64,000 nt of DNA from Ideonella sp. Its GTDB lineage: Bacteria; Pseudomonadota; Gammaproteobacteria; Burkholderiales; Burkholderiaceae_C. The notes below the pieces were generated by a model. The model was not told where the DNA came from, did no database searches, and saw nothing but the letters and a program-made list of their open reading frames with translations. This document shows positions 23,196 to 32,643 of the stretch, in pieces (the stretch's first letter is position 1; each line of letters begins with the position of its first letter). The stretch is taken from positions 496,001 to 560,000 of the forward strand of contig JABTUC010000001.1 of assembly GCA_015075545.1 (NCBI GenBank), in the 5' to 3' direction. Position numbers and translations under genes: made by a program.

Positions 23196-25331
23196 TCACT
23201 GCATCGCGTTGGACGACGGCAGGCCCTGGAACAGCGAGTGGCGGAACTCGATGTCGCGGTCTTCGTCGTCCTTCATCGCCCACACGGTCAGCATCTGCGC
23301 GGGCATCGGGCGCGCGAACAGGTAGCCCTGCAGCTCGTCGCAGCGCAGGCCGAGCAGCACGTCGCGCTGGCGCTGCGTTTCCACGCCCTCGGCCACCACC
23401 TTGAGGCCCAGCGCGTGGGCCAGCTTGATCACCGCGTCGACCACCGCCAGCGCGTCGGAGCTGTGCTCGATGTCGGCGACGAAACCGCGATCGATCTTGA
23501 GCTGTCGCGCCGGCAGCTTGCGCAGGTACGCCAGGCTCGAATAGCCGGTGCCGAAGTCGTCGATCGACAGCGACGCGCCCACTCTGGCCAGGTGCCCGAA
23601 CGAGCGCATCGTCGCTTGCGTGTCCTCCATCGCCACCGACTCGGTGATCTCGAAGGTCAGCAGCGCCGGGTCGACGCGGTGCGCATCGAGCGCGCGCCGG
23701 ATGCGCGGCACCAGATCGTCTTGGCGAAGCTGATGCATCGACAGGTTGACCGCCACCCGCATGCGCAGCCCGAGGTCGAGCCACTGCCGGATCTGGTGGC
23801 ACGACTCCTCGATCACCCAGTTGCCGATGTGGCCGATCAGGCCGAACCGCTCGGCCACCGGAATGAACACCTCGGGGCTCAGCAGCCCGCGCGCCGGGTG
23901 GTCCCAGCGGATCAGCGCCTCGACGCCGGTCACCTGGCCCGACGCGGCGTGGATCTTCGGCTGGTAATACAGCTTGAGCTGCTGGCGCTCGAGCGCCTGG
24001 CGCAGCTCGGTCTGCATCTCCACCTGCTCGCGCACGTCGAGGTCCATGCGTGCCTCGAAGAAGGCGTAGGTCGAGCCGCCGGTGCGCTTGGCCGCGTACA
24101 TCGCCGCATCGGCGTTGGCGATCAGCTTGGCCGTCGAGCCGTGCTCGGGGAACAGCGCGATCCCGATCGAGCACGACAGCTTCACCTCGCCGCGGTGGGG
24201 CAGCCGGTACGGCCGCGCCAGCACCTGCAGCGCTTGCTGCGCCATCGCGCTCGCGCCGTCGGCGCCACCGGGCTGCGGTACCAGCAGTAGGAACTCGTCG
24301 CCGCCGACGCGCGCGGCAGTGCCCGAGGCGCCAGCCAGCTCGAGCAGGCGCGCGCCGACCTCGCGCAGCACCACGTCGCCGGCGGCGTGGCCGAACGAAT
24401 CGTTGATCGGCTTGAACCCGTCGAGGTCGATGAACAGCACCGCCATGGCGCTGGGCGTGCGGCCCACGCGCTGCAGCGTCTGATGCAGGCGCTCCTCGAA
24501 CAGCAGGCGGTTCGGCAGCGCGGTCAGCGGATCGCAGAACGCCTGCCGGCGAAGCTGCGTGTTGGCCTCGTTCAGCGAGGTCGCCAGCGAGCGGTTCTGC
24601 GCGCGATTGCGCCAGTCGAACCAGGCGCCGATCACCGCGATCGCCACCGTCAGCGCCCCCACCGACGCCGACACGGTGAGGCCGAGCGCATCGAGCCCTT
24701 CGTCGATCGCATGGCCCGGATCGAACGGGCGGTACCGAATCCCGCGCAGGGCCAGTCCGTGCGCAACCACCAACCCGACACCGAGCACCGCGATGCTGCC
24801 CGCGGTGTGCAAGCCCAGATCCTCGCGCGCCTGGCCGGCGGCGGTCTGCGTCCACCACTGCGAGGCGGCCACGCTGGCGGCCAGCGCGAGCAGCGCCGCC
24901 AGCGCCCAGCCCGCGCCCCAGGCTGCCAGCTCGCTGGTGCTGGGCAACACGCGCGCCGTGATGCCGAACGCCGCGGCGCAGATGCCGCTCAGCAACAGCG
25001 GCACCAGCCAGGCGCGCCGCCGTGGCGGCATGTGCGAGCGCGTGACGGTCAGGCCGAGCAAAGCCGCGGCGACGCTGGCGCACCAGGCGATCGCCACCGA
25101 CTTGAACAAGAACACCTGCGTGCCGCCCAGGCGCGAGCCGAGCAGCGCGAGCATCTGCGTCGACCACAGGCCGGTGCCCACGGCCACTGCACCGGCAAGC
25201 ACCCAGCCCCACCCCATCAGGTTGTCGCGCGAGCGCGCCGTCTTCAGGGCATGCGCCAGCACACCGGCAGTCAGCAGCGACACCAGCGTGGCCAGCAACA
25301 GCAGGATGGGACGGGCTTGTTCGTCGATCAC
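23196..25331 (-). CDS. Membrane-bound GGDEF-EAL c-di-GMP protein
   Basis: The protein has about 711 residues from a GTG at 25331 ([16 protein letters not shown]). The N-terminus has about seven membrane segments and resembles an MHYT sensor, but the motif is degenerate: [14 protein letters not shown] stands where GxGIWSMHF is usual. A short linker leads to the GGDEF domain ([10 protein letters not shown], residues 343-347) and then the EAL domain (EALIRW at 471, [23 protein letters not shown]). Both catalytic motifs are intact, so it may make or break c-di-GMP. It stands alone, 73 bp upstream of metH on the same strand, so some readthrough is possible. The start is uncertain. Confidence 0.85.
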   Translation of the reverse strand: MIDEQARPILLLLATLVSLLTAGVLAHALKTARSRDNLMGWGWVLAGAVAVGTGLWSTQMLALLGSRLGGTQVFLFKSVAIAWCASVAAALLGLTVTRSHMPPRRRAWLVPLLLSGICAAAFGITARVLPSTSELAAWGAGWALAALLALAASVAASQWWTQTAAGQAREDLGLHTAGSIAVLGVGLVVAHGLALRGIRYRPFDPGHAIDEGLDALGLTVSASVGALTVAIAVIGAWFDWRNRAQNRSLATSLNEANTQLRRQAFCDPLTALPNRLLFEERLHQTLQRVGRTPSAMAVLFIDLDGFKPINDSFGHAAGDVVLREVGARLLELAGASGTAARVGGDEFLLLVPQPGGADGASAMAQQALQVLARPYRLPHRGEVKLSCSIGIALFPEHGSTAKLIANADAAMYAAKRTGGSTYAFFEARMDLDVREQVEMQTELRQALERQQLKLYYQPKIHAASGQVTGVEALIRWDHPARGLLSPEVFIPVAERFGLIGHIGNWVIEESCHQIRQWLDLGLRMRVAVNLSMHQLRQDDLVPRIRRALDAHRVDPALLTFEITESVAMEDTQATMRSFGHLARVGASLSIDDFGTGYSSLAYLRKLPARQLKIDRGFVADIEHSSDALAVVDAVIKLAHALGLKVVAEGVETQRQRDVLLGLRCDELQGYLFARPMPAQMLTVWAMKDDEDRDIEFRHSLFQGLPSSNAMQ

Positions 25332-25558
25332 GATGCAGCGCCGCGGACACGAGGGTCCGCGCGTCGCCGACGATTGTGTCGGTGCGCGTCTTGGGCGCCG
25401 CGGATGTAACGGTGACATACGCCACGCTGCGCGCATCGCACCCGCCCCCATGAGCTGGGGGGCTTCCGAACCCTTTGCCGGCACCTCTCGCGGCGCCGCC
25501 GCGTGACCTCGGCCGCCGCGCTACGCGCGGGGTCGACTCCGCCTGGTGCGTGAACGCG

Positions 25559-25831
25559 TCAGTGCAAGACGACGGGCTGCTGCGCCAGCTGCGTGTAGCC
25601 GGCGATGAAGTCGTCGACCTCCTCTTCGCTCGGGCCGCGCTCCACCAGCGCGTTGACGCCGCGCTTGAAGCCCTCGGCCACCGCGCCGTCGAGGAAGATG
25701 CCGCGCCGCGCGAACTTGTCGACGATCTCGTAGCCGCCACGCACCGGCGATGCCGGCTCGCCACCGTTGCCGTCGGCGCTCAGCTCGAACGCCACCACGA
25801 CATAGTGCTGCGAGTTGTAGAGCATGTGCAT
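25559..25831 (-). CDS. DUF3567 domain protein
   Basis: This 90-residue cytosolic protein begins MHMLYNSQHYVVVAFEL and contains GYEIVDKFARRGIFLDGAVAEGF, the signature of DUF3567, a small family mostly found in betaproteobacteria with no known function. The ATG at 25831 is preceded by AAGGAG at nine bases. It stands alone between the DUF3108 gene and the GGDEF-EAL gene. A CCCCC/GGGGG hairpin at 25445-25461, about 100 bases downstream, may end its transcript. Confidence 0.85.
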   Translation of the reverse strand: MHMLYNSQHYVVVAFELSADGNGGEPASPVRGGYEIVDKFARRGIFLDGAVAEGFKRGVNALVERGPSEEEVDDFIAGYTQLAQQPVVLH

Positions 25832-25896
25832 CGAAGCCACTCCTTGCCGCTCACCTGCGGGCAGCGGGGCGCTTTTCAAGGTGCGGTCGGCCGCGC

Positions 25897-26967
25897 TCAA
25901 CCGCCCGCGGCAGGCTCGTCGCGCAGCAGCCACTGCAGCGGCTCGCCGCCGGGCACCTGCGCCTGGCGCATGCGCGCCGGCCAATGTCCACGTGCTGGGT
26001 CGAGCCACAGTTCGATGCGCAGGTCGTACGGATGCTCGGGCTCGCGCACCAGCAGCCACGCATCGCCCGCTGCGACGCTCAGGGTCTCGCGGCCACGCAC
26101 CTCGAAGCGCCAGGCGCTGAGCGCGCCGCGCGTGCCCACCACCCACATCGACAACACCGCACCCTCGCGCAGCGAGTCGGGCGCTGCCGCGGCAATGGCC
26201 ACCAACTGCACCAGCCAGCTCAGGCTGTCTTGCGTGCCGGCGTACAGCGGCCACTCCCAGCGCGGACCCGAGAAGCTGACCAACCCGCGCTCGCGCTGGA
26301 AGTTCGCGGCCCGCACGTCGCGGCCCCGCTGCTGGTCGGCCAGGCGCAGCGGGGCCAGCCCGGCGGCGTCGAAGCCGCCCCGGCTGTGGCGATCGACCGG
26401 CCGGCCCTGCGACATCGCGCTGCTCAACTGCAACCGATAGCCATCGGCGTCGAACTGCCAGTCGAGCACCGCCACGCCGCTCGCCGCGCCGCGCTGCAGC
26501 GCGTACGTCAGGCGTGTCGGCGGCGGAATGCGGGTGGGGTAGATCGGCAGCACCGCCGCTGCCGACGGCGACTCGGCGTCGCGTAACGCCGCGCCATCTG
26601 CAGCGGGCGGGTCGGCTCGCGCCGGAATCGAGTCGGCGCGCTGCTGCACGCGCGGGGTCGCGGGGTGCTTGGCATCCGGCACCGCGGCAGGCCCGTCGGC
26701 CGACGGCTCGCCGTCGCGCAGCGCGCGCCCCGGGGGCGTGGCGGCGGCGGTCAGTCCAGACTGCGCATCGGATATCGGGATGCGGCGCAACTGCACCTTG
26801 GCCACCGGCTTGACGCGCGGGCTCCCCGCCAGCGGCTCAGGTTGCGAAAGCGCGGACCATAGACCGGCGTGCGCCAGCAACACTGCTGTCAAGCACAGCA
26901 GCGCGCGGCCTCGACGAGAGTGGCGGTGCCACGCCACCGCAAACGACCAGCTCGTCCGCATGGGCAT
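25897..26967 (-). CDS. DUF3108 domain protein, membrane-anchored
   Basis: The protein has 356 residues from ATG 26967 (MPMRTSWSF); an in-frame ATG at 27003 would add 12. One N-terminal membrane segment (ALLCLTAVLLAHAGLWSAL) is followed by about 120 low-complexity Ala/Pro residues. The DUF3108 domain then runs from PPTRLTYALQRG to LWLDPARGHWPARMR and is predicted to be beta-rich and periplasmic. The family function is unknown; related proteins are often near cell-envelope genes. The gene is divergent from the TraB-like gene, sharing a 146-bp upstream spacer. The start choice is weak, since neither ATG has a good ribosome site. Confidence 0.8.
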   Translation of the reverse strand: MPMRTSWSFAVAWHRHSRRGRALLCLTAVLLAHAGLWSALSQPEPLAGSPRVKPVAKVQLRRIPISDAQSGLTAAATPPGRALRDGEPSADGPAAVPDAKHPATPRVQQRADSIPARADPPAADGAALRDAESPSAAAVLPIYPTRIPPPTRLTYALQRGAASGVAVLDWQFDADGYRLQLSSAMSQGRPVDRHSRGGFDAAGLAPLRLADQQRGRDVRAANFQRERGLVSFSGPRWEWPLYAGTQDSLSWLVQLVAIAAAAPDSLREGAVLSMWVVGTRGALSAWRFEVRGRETLSVAAGDAWLLVREPEHPYDLRIELWLDPARGHWPARMRQAQVPGGEPLQWLLRDEPAAGG

Positions 26968-27113
26968 CGGACGGCCATGGTGCCACCGAACCGTCCAGCG
27001 CATGATGCCCGCGCCAGGTCTTCGCCGCGGGCTCCCCGCCGCTCGGGGCCGACTGCACCGCCAGAGCGGCCGCGCAGGGTCCGGTTCGATAGCCGCCGAA
27101 CCGTGCTGCCAGA

Positions 27114-28124
27114 ATGGGCGCGATGAGATCGCATCGGCTGTGCCGCGCGGCGCGCCGCGGTGCGCTGTGCATGGCGCTGGCGGCAAGCCTGCCGTGGTGG
27201 CCCGCCGCGCGCGCCGCCGATGCGGCGTCGGCACCCGGCAGCCCGATGCTCTCCGCCTGCCCGCCGGTGCCGCAACTGCCGAGCGCGGCACAGATCCAGG
27301 CCGCACAGCGCGACGCACCCGATCGCGGCTTCCTGTGGCGCATCAGCAAGCAGGGGCGCAGCTCGTACCTGTACGGCACGCTGCACGTCGGCAAGCCGCT
27401 GTGGGTGGTTGCCGGCCCCAGCCTGCGCGCGGCGATCGCCGCCACCGACACGCTGGCGCTGGAGATCGACATCACCGACCCGGAGCTGTCGCGCAGCCCA
27501 CCGCCGTCGGCGACCGCCGAACTGCCCCTGTCGGCAACCGAGCGTGCGAGGCTGGCGCGGCAGATCGCCGCGGCCTGCCTGCCGGCCGGTGCGCTGCAGC
27601 GCTTTCATCCGCTGATGCAGGCCGTCACGCTGACCGTGTTGTCGGCGCGCTGGGACGGCCTCGACGCCGCGTTCGCGCAGGAGATCGCGCTGGCCACCGC
27701 GGCGCGCGCGCGAGGGCGTCCGATCGTCGCCCTCGAAACCGCGCAGGCGCAGATGGCCCTGCTGCTGCCGAGCGATCCCGACGAAGCACGCCGCCGCCTC
27801 GACCAGGCGCTCGACCAGCTCGAGCACGATCGCGCCCGGGCGCTGCTGCGACGCCTGGCCGATGCCTGGGCCGCCGGGCGCCTGGCCGAACTGGAGGACT
27901 ACGCGCGCTGGTGCGAATGCGCCGACAGCGCCGAGGATCGCGCCTTCCTGCGCCGCCTGAACGACGAGCGCAACGCCCCGATGGCCGAGCGCATCGACGC
28001 GCTGCACGCCGCGGGCAAGCGCGTGCTGGCGGCGGTGGGCGCCTTGCACATGACCGGCGAGCAGGGCCTGCCGCGCCTGATGGCCGAGCGCGGCTACACG
28101 GTGCAGGCACTGGTGCCGCCGTAG
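27114..28124 (+). CDS. TraB/GumN family protein
   Basis: The protein has 336 residues with a signal peptide ending near ARA-ADAA (residue 35). The TraB/GumN (Tiki-like) motifs are present: FLWRISKQGRSSYLYGTLHVG with the first GX2H, the central ALETAQAQ (usually GxETxxxQ), and the C-terminal AVGALHMTGEQGLPRLMAERGY. Tiki proteins are metal-dependent proteases, and the conserved Glu and His residues suggest the bacterial proteins share the metal site, but the substrate is unknown. Two ATGs (27114, 27123) are both possible starts. The protein is probably periplasmic. Confidence 0.85.
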   Translation: MGAMRSHRLCRAARRGALCMALAASLPWWPAARAADAASAPGSPMLSACPPVPQLPSAAQIQAAQRDAPDRGFLWRISKQGRSSYLYGTLHVGKPLWVVAGPSLRAAIAATDTLALEIDITDPELSRSPPPSATAELPLSATERARLARQIAAACLPAGALQRFHPLMQAVTLTVLSARWDGLDAAFAQEIALATAARARGRPIVALETAQAQMALLLPSDPDEARRRLDQALDQLEHDRARALLRRLADAWAAGRLAELEDYARWCECADSAEDRAFLRRLNDERNAPMAERIDALHAAGKRVLAAVGALHMTGEQGLPRLMAERGYTVQALVPP

Positions 28125-28193
28125 ACGCGGCAGCGACAGCGAGCACCATCGCGCTACGATGCGGCGTCGACGATCACTGTCTGCGAGGTTGTC

Positions 28194-28820
28194 ATGGCCG
28201 ATACCGGGGCATCGCTGACCAAGCTCGTTCCGGGGTTCGAGTTCCTGCAGGGGCTGGTGAAGAACGCCGGCGCGGCGATCCCCAGCGTCGGGCAGTGGAT
28301 CGCGCCCACGCTCGACCCGGTCGAACTCGACAAGCGCATCGAGGAGTTGCGCACCGTGCAGTTCTGGCTCGAGCAGAACGCGCGCATGCTGGCCACGACG
28401 ATCCAGGCGCTCGAGGTGCAGCGCATGACGCTGTCGACCCTGAAGACGATGAACGTCTCGGTCAGCGAAATGGGCCACGCGATGCGATTGCGCCCACCCG
28501 AGCGCGCGGCGACGCCCGAGGGGCGTCGCGACAAGGCGGCCCCTGCTGCGGCGGCCGGCGTGGTCGACCCGATGCAGTGGTGGGGCGCGCTGACGCAGCA
28601 GTTCACGACGCTCGCGGTGCAGGCGATGAAAGACGGCACCGCCGATGCCGCCAAGCAACTTGCCGGCAACGTGGCCCGGCAATCGATCGACACCGCGGGC
28701 AAGGCACTGAAGAAGGCGGCCGAGGTGCCGGCCGCGGTGGCGCGCAGCGCACGCGGCGTGGTCGCGGGCGGCACCGGCAAACCGGCGCGGCGGCGCGCCG
28801 CCAAGCCGCCGCCCCGCTGA
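28194..28820 (+). CDS. phaM: PhaM-family polyhydroxyalkanoate granule protein
   Basis: The protein has 208 residues. The N-terminal half, PGFEFLQGLVKNAG through PTLDPVELDKRIEELRTVQFWLEQN, is the PhaM signature. The C-terminus is a lysine/arginine-, alanine- and proline-rich tail (KPARRRAAKPPPR) that in the Ralstonia protein binds DNA. PhaM activates PHA synthase and links granules to the nucleoid, so this gene implies that the organism stores PHA even though no pha genes are in the window. The ATG at 28194 has GAGG upstream. Confidence 0.88.
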   Translation: MADTGASLTKLVPGFEFLQGLVKNAGAAIPSVGQWIAPTLDPVELDKRIEELRTVQFWLEQNARMLATTIQALEVQRMTLSTLKTMNVSVSEMGHAMRLRPPERAATPEGRRDKAAPAAAAGVVDPMQWWGALTQQFTTLAVQAMKDGTADAAKQLAGNVARQSIDTAGKALKKAAEVPAAVARSARGVVAGGTGKPARRRAAKPPPR

Positions 28821-28853
28821 TCCACAGCCCGCGCATCGCGGCGGAGCCTGCGC

Positions 28854-30002
28854 ATGGGCACCACCTTCCTGCACGCGCACGCGGCGCACGCCGACGCACT
28901 GCAGGCGCTGGCCAGCGCCAACGCCGAGTTGCGTGCTGCTGCGGCACGCCGCGAGGCCTTCCGGCCGACGCTCGCCTTCCTGTACTTCACCGATCATCAC
29001 GCCGCGCACGCCGAAGCGCTGCTGGCGGCGCTGCGCAGCGCATGGCCGGGCGTCGCGGCGGTCGGCGGCGTCGGCATCGGTGTGGCGGCCAGCGGCGTCG
29101 AATACTTCGACGAGCCCGGGCTCGCGCTGATGCTGTGCGACCTGCCGCGCACGAGCTTCACGCTGTTCCACGGCCGCGCACCGCTGGCGCGCGACGACGC
29201 CTGTGCCGCCCTCGTGCACGCCGACCCGGCGACGCCGGACCTCGCCGCGCTGATCGGCGAACTGAGCGACCGACTGCCCACCGGCTACCTGTTCGGCGGC
29301 CTCGCCAGCTCGCGCACGCGCACGCTGACGCTGGCCGACGGTGTGTTCGAAGGCGGCCTGTCGGGGGTGGCGTTTGGGCGCGACGTGCCGCTGCTGTCGC
29401 GAGTGACGCAAGGCTGCCAGCCGCTGGGCAAGCCGCGGCGCGTCACCGCCGCCGAAGGCAACCTGGTGTTCGAACTCGACGGCGAACCGGCGCTGCCGCT
29501 GTGGCTGAACGAGCTCGACATCGATGCGAGGCAGATGGCGAAGGTCATCGATGCGCTGCGCCGCACGCTGGTGGGCCTCACCGACGAGGGCGACGAGGCG
29601 CTGACGCGCGGCGGCCAGTTCGGTGCCGATACCCGGGTGCGCCACTTGATCGGGCTCGACGCCACGCGGCAGGCACTGGCGGTGGCCGACGCCGTCGCGG
29701 CGGGCACCCAGTTCGCGTTCTGCACGCGCAACGTCGAGGCGGCGCGGCGCGACCTGGTGCGCGTGTGCAGCGAGCTGCGCGAAGAGGCCGAGAGCGCGGC
29801 CGCGCCGCGGCGCATCGCCGGTGCGATCTACGTCTCGTGCACCGGACGCGGTGGCGCGCACTTCGGCGCGCCGTCGGCCGAGCTGCAGATCGTGCGGCGC
29901 GCGCTCGGCGACGTGCCGCTGGTGGGGTTCTACGCCGCCGGCGAGATCGCGCGCCACCACCTCTACGGCTACACCGGCGTGCTGACGACCTTCCTCGACT
30001 GA
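28854..30002 (+). CDS. FIST domain signal-transduction protein
   Basis: The 382-residue protein has a FIST N-terminal domain (FLYFTDHHAAHAEALLAAL, AVGGVGIGV, GYLFGGLASSRTRTLTLADG) and a FIST C-terminal domain (CTGRGGAHFGAPSAELQIVRRALGDVPLVGFYAAGEIAR). FIST proteins are thought to be small-molecule sensors, perhaps for amino acids, and are usually found near chemotaxis or two-component genes; here none is adjacent. It follows phaM by 33 bp and precedes glcD by 29 bp, so it could belong to either unit. The start ATG has GGAG upstream. Confidence 0.88.
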   Translation: MGTTFLHAHAAHADALQALASANAELRAAAARREAFRPTLAFLYFTDHHAAHAEALLAALRSAWPGVAAVGGVGIGVAASGVEYFDEPGLALMLCDLPRTSFTLFHGRAPLARDDACAALVHADPATPDLAALIGELSDRLPTGYLFGGLASSRTRTLTLADGVFEGGLSGVAFGRDVPLLSRVTQGCQPLGKPRRVTAAEGNLVFELDGEPALPLWLNELDIDARQMAKVIDALRRTLVGLTDEGDEALTRGGQFGADTRVRHLIGLDATRQALAVADAVAAGTQFAFCTRNVEAARRDLVRVCSELREEAESAAAPRRIAGAIYVSCTGRGGAHFGAPSAELQIVRRALGDVPLVGFYAAGEIARHHLYGYTGVLTTFLD

Positions 30003-30031
30003 CGCTTCGCACGGCACGCTACAGTGCCGCC

Positions 30032-31534
30032 ATGGCGGTGACGACGATGCCCGACACGGTGGCGCCCGACGAGCGCGTGCGCCGCCAGGCCGAGGTGGTG
30101 GCGGCGCTGCGCGCGCTGCTGCCGGCGCATGCGCTGCTGTGGCGGCGCGAGGAGACCACGCCGTACGAGTGCGACGGCCTCACCGCCTACCGCCGGCAGC
30201 CGCTGGTGGTGGCGCTGCCCGAAACCGAGGCGCAGGTGGCCGCGCTGCTGAAGGCGTGCCACGCGCTGCAGGTGCCGGTGGTGGCGCGCGGCGCCGGCAC
30301 CGGGCTGTCGGGCGGCGCGTTGCCGCACGCGCTGGGCGTGACGCTGTCGCTGGCCAAGTTCAACCGCATCGTGCGCATCGACCCGCTGGCGCGCACCGCG
30401 CTCGTGCAGTGCGGCGTGCGCAACGCGGCGATCAGCGAGGCCGCGGCCGCGCACGGCCTGTACTACGCACCCGACCCGTCGAGCCAGATCGCCTGCACGA
30501 TCGGCGGCAACGTGGCCGAGAACTCCGGCGGCGTGCACTGCCTGAAGTACGGCCTGACGCTGCACAACGTGCTGAAGCTGCGCGGCTTCACGGTCGAGGG
30601 CGAGGCGGTCGAGTTCGGCGCCGATGCGCTCGACGCGCCGGGGCTCGACCTGCTGGCGCTGGTGGTGGGCAGCGAGGGCATGCTCGCGGTGATCACCGAG
30701 GTCACCGTCAAGCTGCTGCCCAGGCCACGAACGGCGCGCTGCGTGATGGCCAGCTTCGACGACGTCGCCGCCGCCGGCGACGCGGTGGCGGAGATCATCG
30801 CCGACGGCCTCATCCCCGCCGGCCTCGAGCTGATGGACGGCCCGATGACCGCCGCGGTCGAAGCCTTCGTGCACGCCGGCTACGACCTCGGGGCCGCGGC
30901 GATCCTGCTGGCCGAGAGCGACGGCACGCCCGAAGAGGTCGACGAAGAGGTCGAGCGCATGCGCGCGCTGCTGCAGCGCTGCGGCGCCACGCGGCTCGAG
31001 GTGAGCCGCGACGAGGCGCAGCGCCTCATGTTCTGGAGCGGGCGCAAGAACGCGTTCCCGGCGTCGGGGCGCATCAGCCCCGACTACATGTGCATGGACT
31101 CGACCATTCCGCGCAAGCGGCTGGCCGAGATGCTGCGCGCGATCGCGCAGATGGAAGCCAAGTACGCGCTGCGCTGCGTCAACGTCTTCCACGCCGGCGA
31201 CGGCAACCTGCATCCGCTGATCCTGTTCGACGCCAACGTCGCCGGCGAGCTGAAGCGCGCCGAGGCGTTCGGCGCCGAGATCCTCGAGCTCAGCGTCGCG
31301 CTCGGCGGCACCGTCACCGGCGAGCACGGCGTCGGCGTCGAGAAGCTCAACTCGATGTGCGTGCAGTTCAGCGCCGAGGAGCTGGCGCTGATGGCGGGCG
31401 TCAAGGAGGCGTTCGACCCCGCGGGCACGCTGAACCCCGGCAAGGTGATCCCCACGCTGCACCGCTGCGCCGAGTACGGCCGCTTGCACGTCAAGCGCGG
31501 GTTGCTGCCGTTTCCCGAGCTGGAGCGATTCTGA
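30032..31534 (+). CDS. glcD: Glycolate oxidase FAD subunit
   Basis: The 500-residue flavoprotein has a PCMH-type FAD domain: VVARGAGTGLSGGALPHALG and the flavin-contact segment PDPSSQIACTIGGNVAENSGG. The C-terminal FAD-oxidase domain includes CVNVFHAGDGNLHPLILFD and TVTGEHGVGVEKL, the metal or substrate histidines of GlcD/D-lactate dehydrogenases. It oxidises glycolate or D-lactate and passes electrons to the quinone pool with GlcE and GlcF. It is the first gene of the glc operon; glcE begins 11 bp downstream. Confidence 0.93.
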   Translation: MAVTTMPDTVAPDERVRRQAEVVAALRALLPAHALLWRREETTPYECDGLTAYRRQPLVVALPETEAQVAALLKACHALQVPVVARGAGTGLSGGALPHALGVTLSLAKFNRIVRIDPLARTALVQCGVRNAAISEAAAAHGLYYAPDPSSQIACTIGGNVAENSGGVHCLKYGLTLHNVLKLRGFTVEGEAVEFGADALDAPGLDLLALVVGSEGMLAVITEVTVKLLPRPRTARCVMASFDDVAAAGDAVAEIIADGLIPAGLELMDGPMTAAVEAFVHAGYDLGAAAILLAESDGTPEEVDEEVERMRALLQRCGATRLEVSRDEAQRLMFWSGRKNAFPASGRISPDYMCMDSTIPRKRLAEMLRAIAQMEAKYALRCVNVFHAGDGNLHPLILFDANVAGELKRAEAFGAEILELSVALGGTVTGEHGVGVEKLNSMCVQFSAEELALMAGVKEAFDPAGTLNPGKVIPTLHRCAEYGRLHVKRGLLPFPELERF

Positions 31535-31545
31535 CTGCGACCGCG

Positions 31546-32643
31546 ATGACCGACGAGCCGGCGCTGCAGCGCCTGGTCGAGCACGTGCGCGATGCGCGCG
31601 CGCGGCGCACGCCGCTGGACATCCGCGGCCACGGCAGCAAGGCCTTCTACGGCGAGGCGCCCCGCGGCGAGCCGCTCGACATGACGGCGCTGGCGGGCAT
31701 CACGCAGTACGAGCCGAGCGAGCTGGTGGTGACCGCGCGCGCCGGCACGCCGCTGGCGGAGCTCGAGGCGGCGTTGGCCCAGCACGGTCAGTGCCTGGCG
31801 TTCGAGCCACCGCGCCTCGGCGCCGCGCCGCTGCGCGGCACGGTGGGCGGCATGGTCGCCGCCGGGCTCGCGGGTCCGTCGCGCGCCGCGGTCGGCAGCG
31901 TGCGCGACTTCGTGCTCGGCGCCGTGCTGCTCGGCGCCGATGGCGAGGTACTGCGCTTCGGCGGCCAGGTGATGAAGAACGTTGCCGGCTACGATGTCGC
32001 GCGCGTGCTCGCGGGGTCGCTCGGCATCCTCGGGCCGATCGTCGAGGTGTCGCTCAAGGTGCTGCCGCAACCGCCGTCGCGCGCGACGCTGCGCTTCGAG
32101 TGGCACGAGCCGCGCGCGCTGCAGCAGTTGCAGCAGTGGGCCGGGCAGCCGCTGCCGCTGCGCGCCAGCGCGTGGTGGAACGGCATGCTGGTGGTGCAGC
32201 TCGCCGGCGCCGAGAAGGCGGTGCGCGCCGCCATGCAAAGCCTCGGCGGCGAGCGCGTCGAGGCCGCGGCTGCCGACACCTTCTGGAGCGGTCTGCGCGA
32301 TCAGCAAGACGAGTTCTTCGCCGCCGCCGAGCACGCGGTACGCGACGGCGCGACGCTGTGGCGGCTGTCGGTGGCCGGTGCTGCGCCGCCGCTGCCAGCC
32401 GCGGGCGACCAGTTGATCGAATGGCACGGCGCGCTGCGCTGGCTGGTCAACCGCGCCGACGCCGCGACGATGCGCGCGCTCGCCGCCACGCACGGCGGAC
32501 ACGCCACCGAGTACCGCGGCGCCAAGCGCGACGGCGTGTTCGCACCGCTGGCGCCTGCGCTGGCGCGAATTCACCGTGCGCTGAAGGCCCGCTTCGACCC
32601 GCAGCGTCTGTTCAACCCTGGCCGCCTGTACGCCGACCTGTGA
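31546..32643 (+). CDS. glcE: Glycolate oxidase FAD-binding subunit
   Basis: The 365-residue protein has the short FAD-binding domain of GlcE: LDIRGHGSKAFYGE, ELVVTARAGTPLAELEAALA, GTVGGMVAAGLAGP and GGQVMKNVAGYDVARVLAGS. It lacks the longer catalytic half seen in GlcD, as normal for GlcE. It ends RFDPQRLFNPGRLYADL. The stop overlaps the next start as TGATG at 32641-32645, so the downstream methyltransferase is translationally coupled to it. Confidence 0.92.
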   Translation: MTDEPALQRLVEHVRDARARRTPLDIRGHGSKAFYGEAPRGEPLDMTALAGITQYEPSELVVTARAGTPLAELEAALAQHGQCLAFEPPRLGAAPLRGTVGGMVAAGLAGPSRAAVGSVRDFVLGAVLLGADGEVLRFGGQVMKNVAGYDVARVLAGSLGILGPIVEVSLKVLPQPPSRATLRFEWHEPRALQQLQQWAGQPLPLRASAWWNGMLVVQLAGAEKAVRAAMQSLGGERVEAAAADTFWSGLRDQQDEFFAAAEHAVRDGATLWRLSVAGAAPPLPAAGDQLIEWHGALRWLVNRADAATMRALAATHGGHATEYRGAKRDGVFAPLAPALARIHRALKARFDPQRLFNPGRLYADL

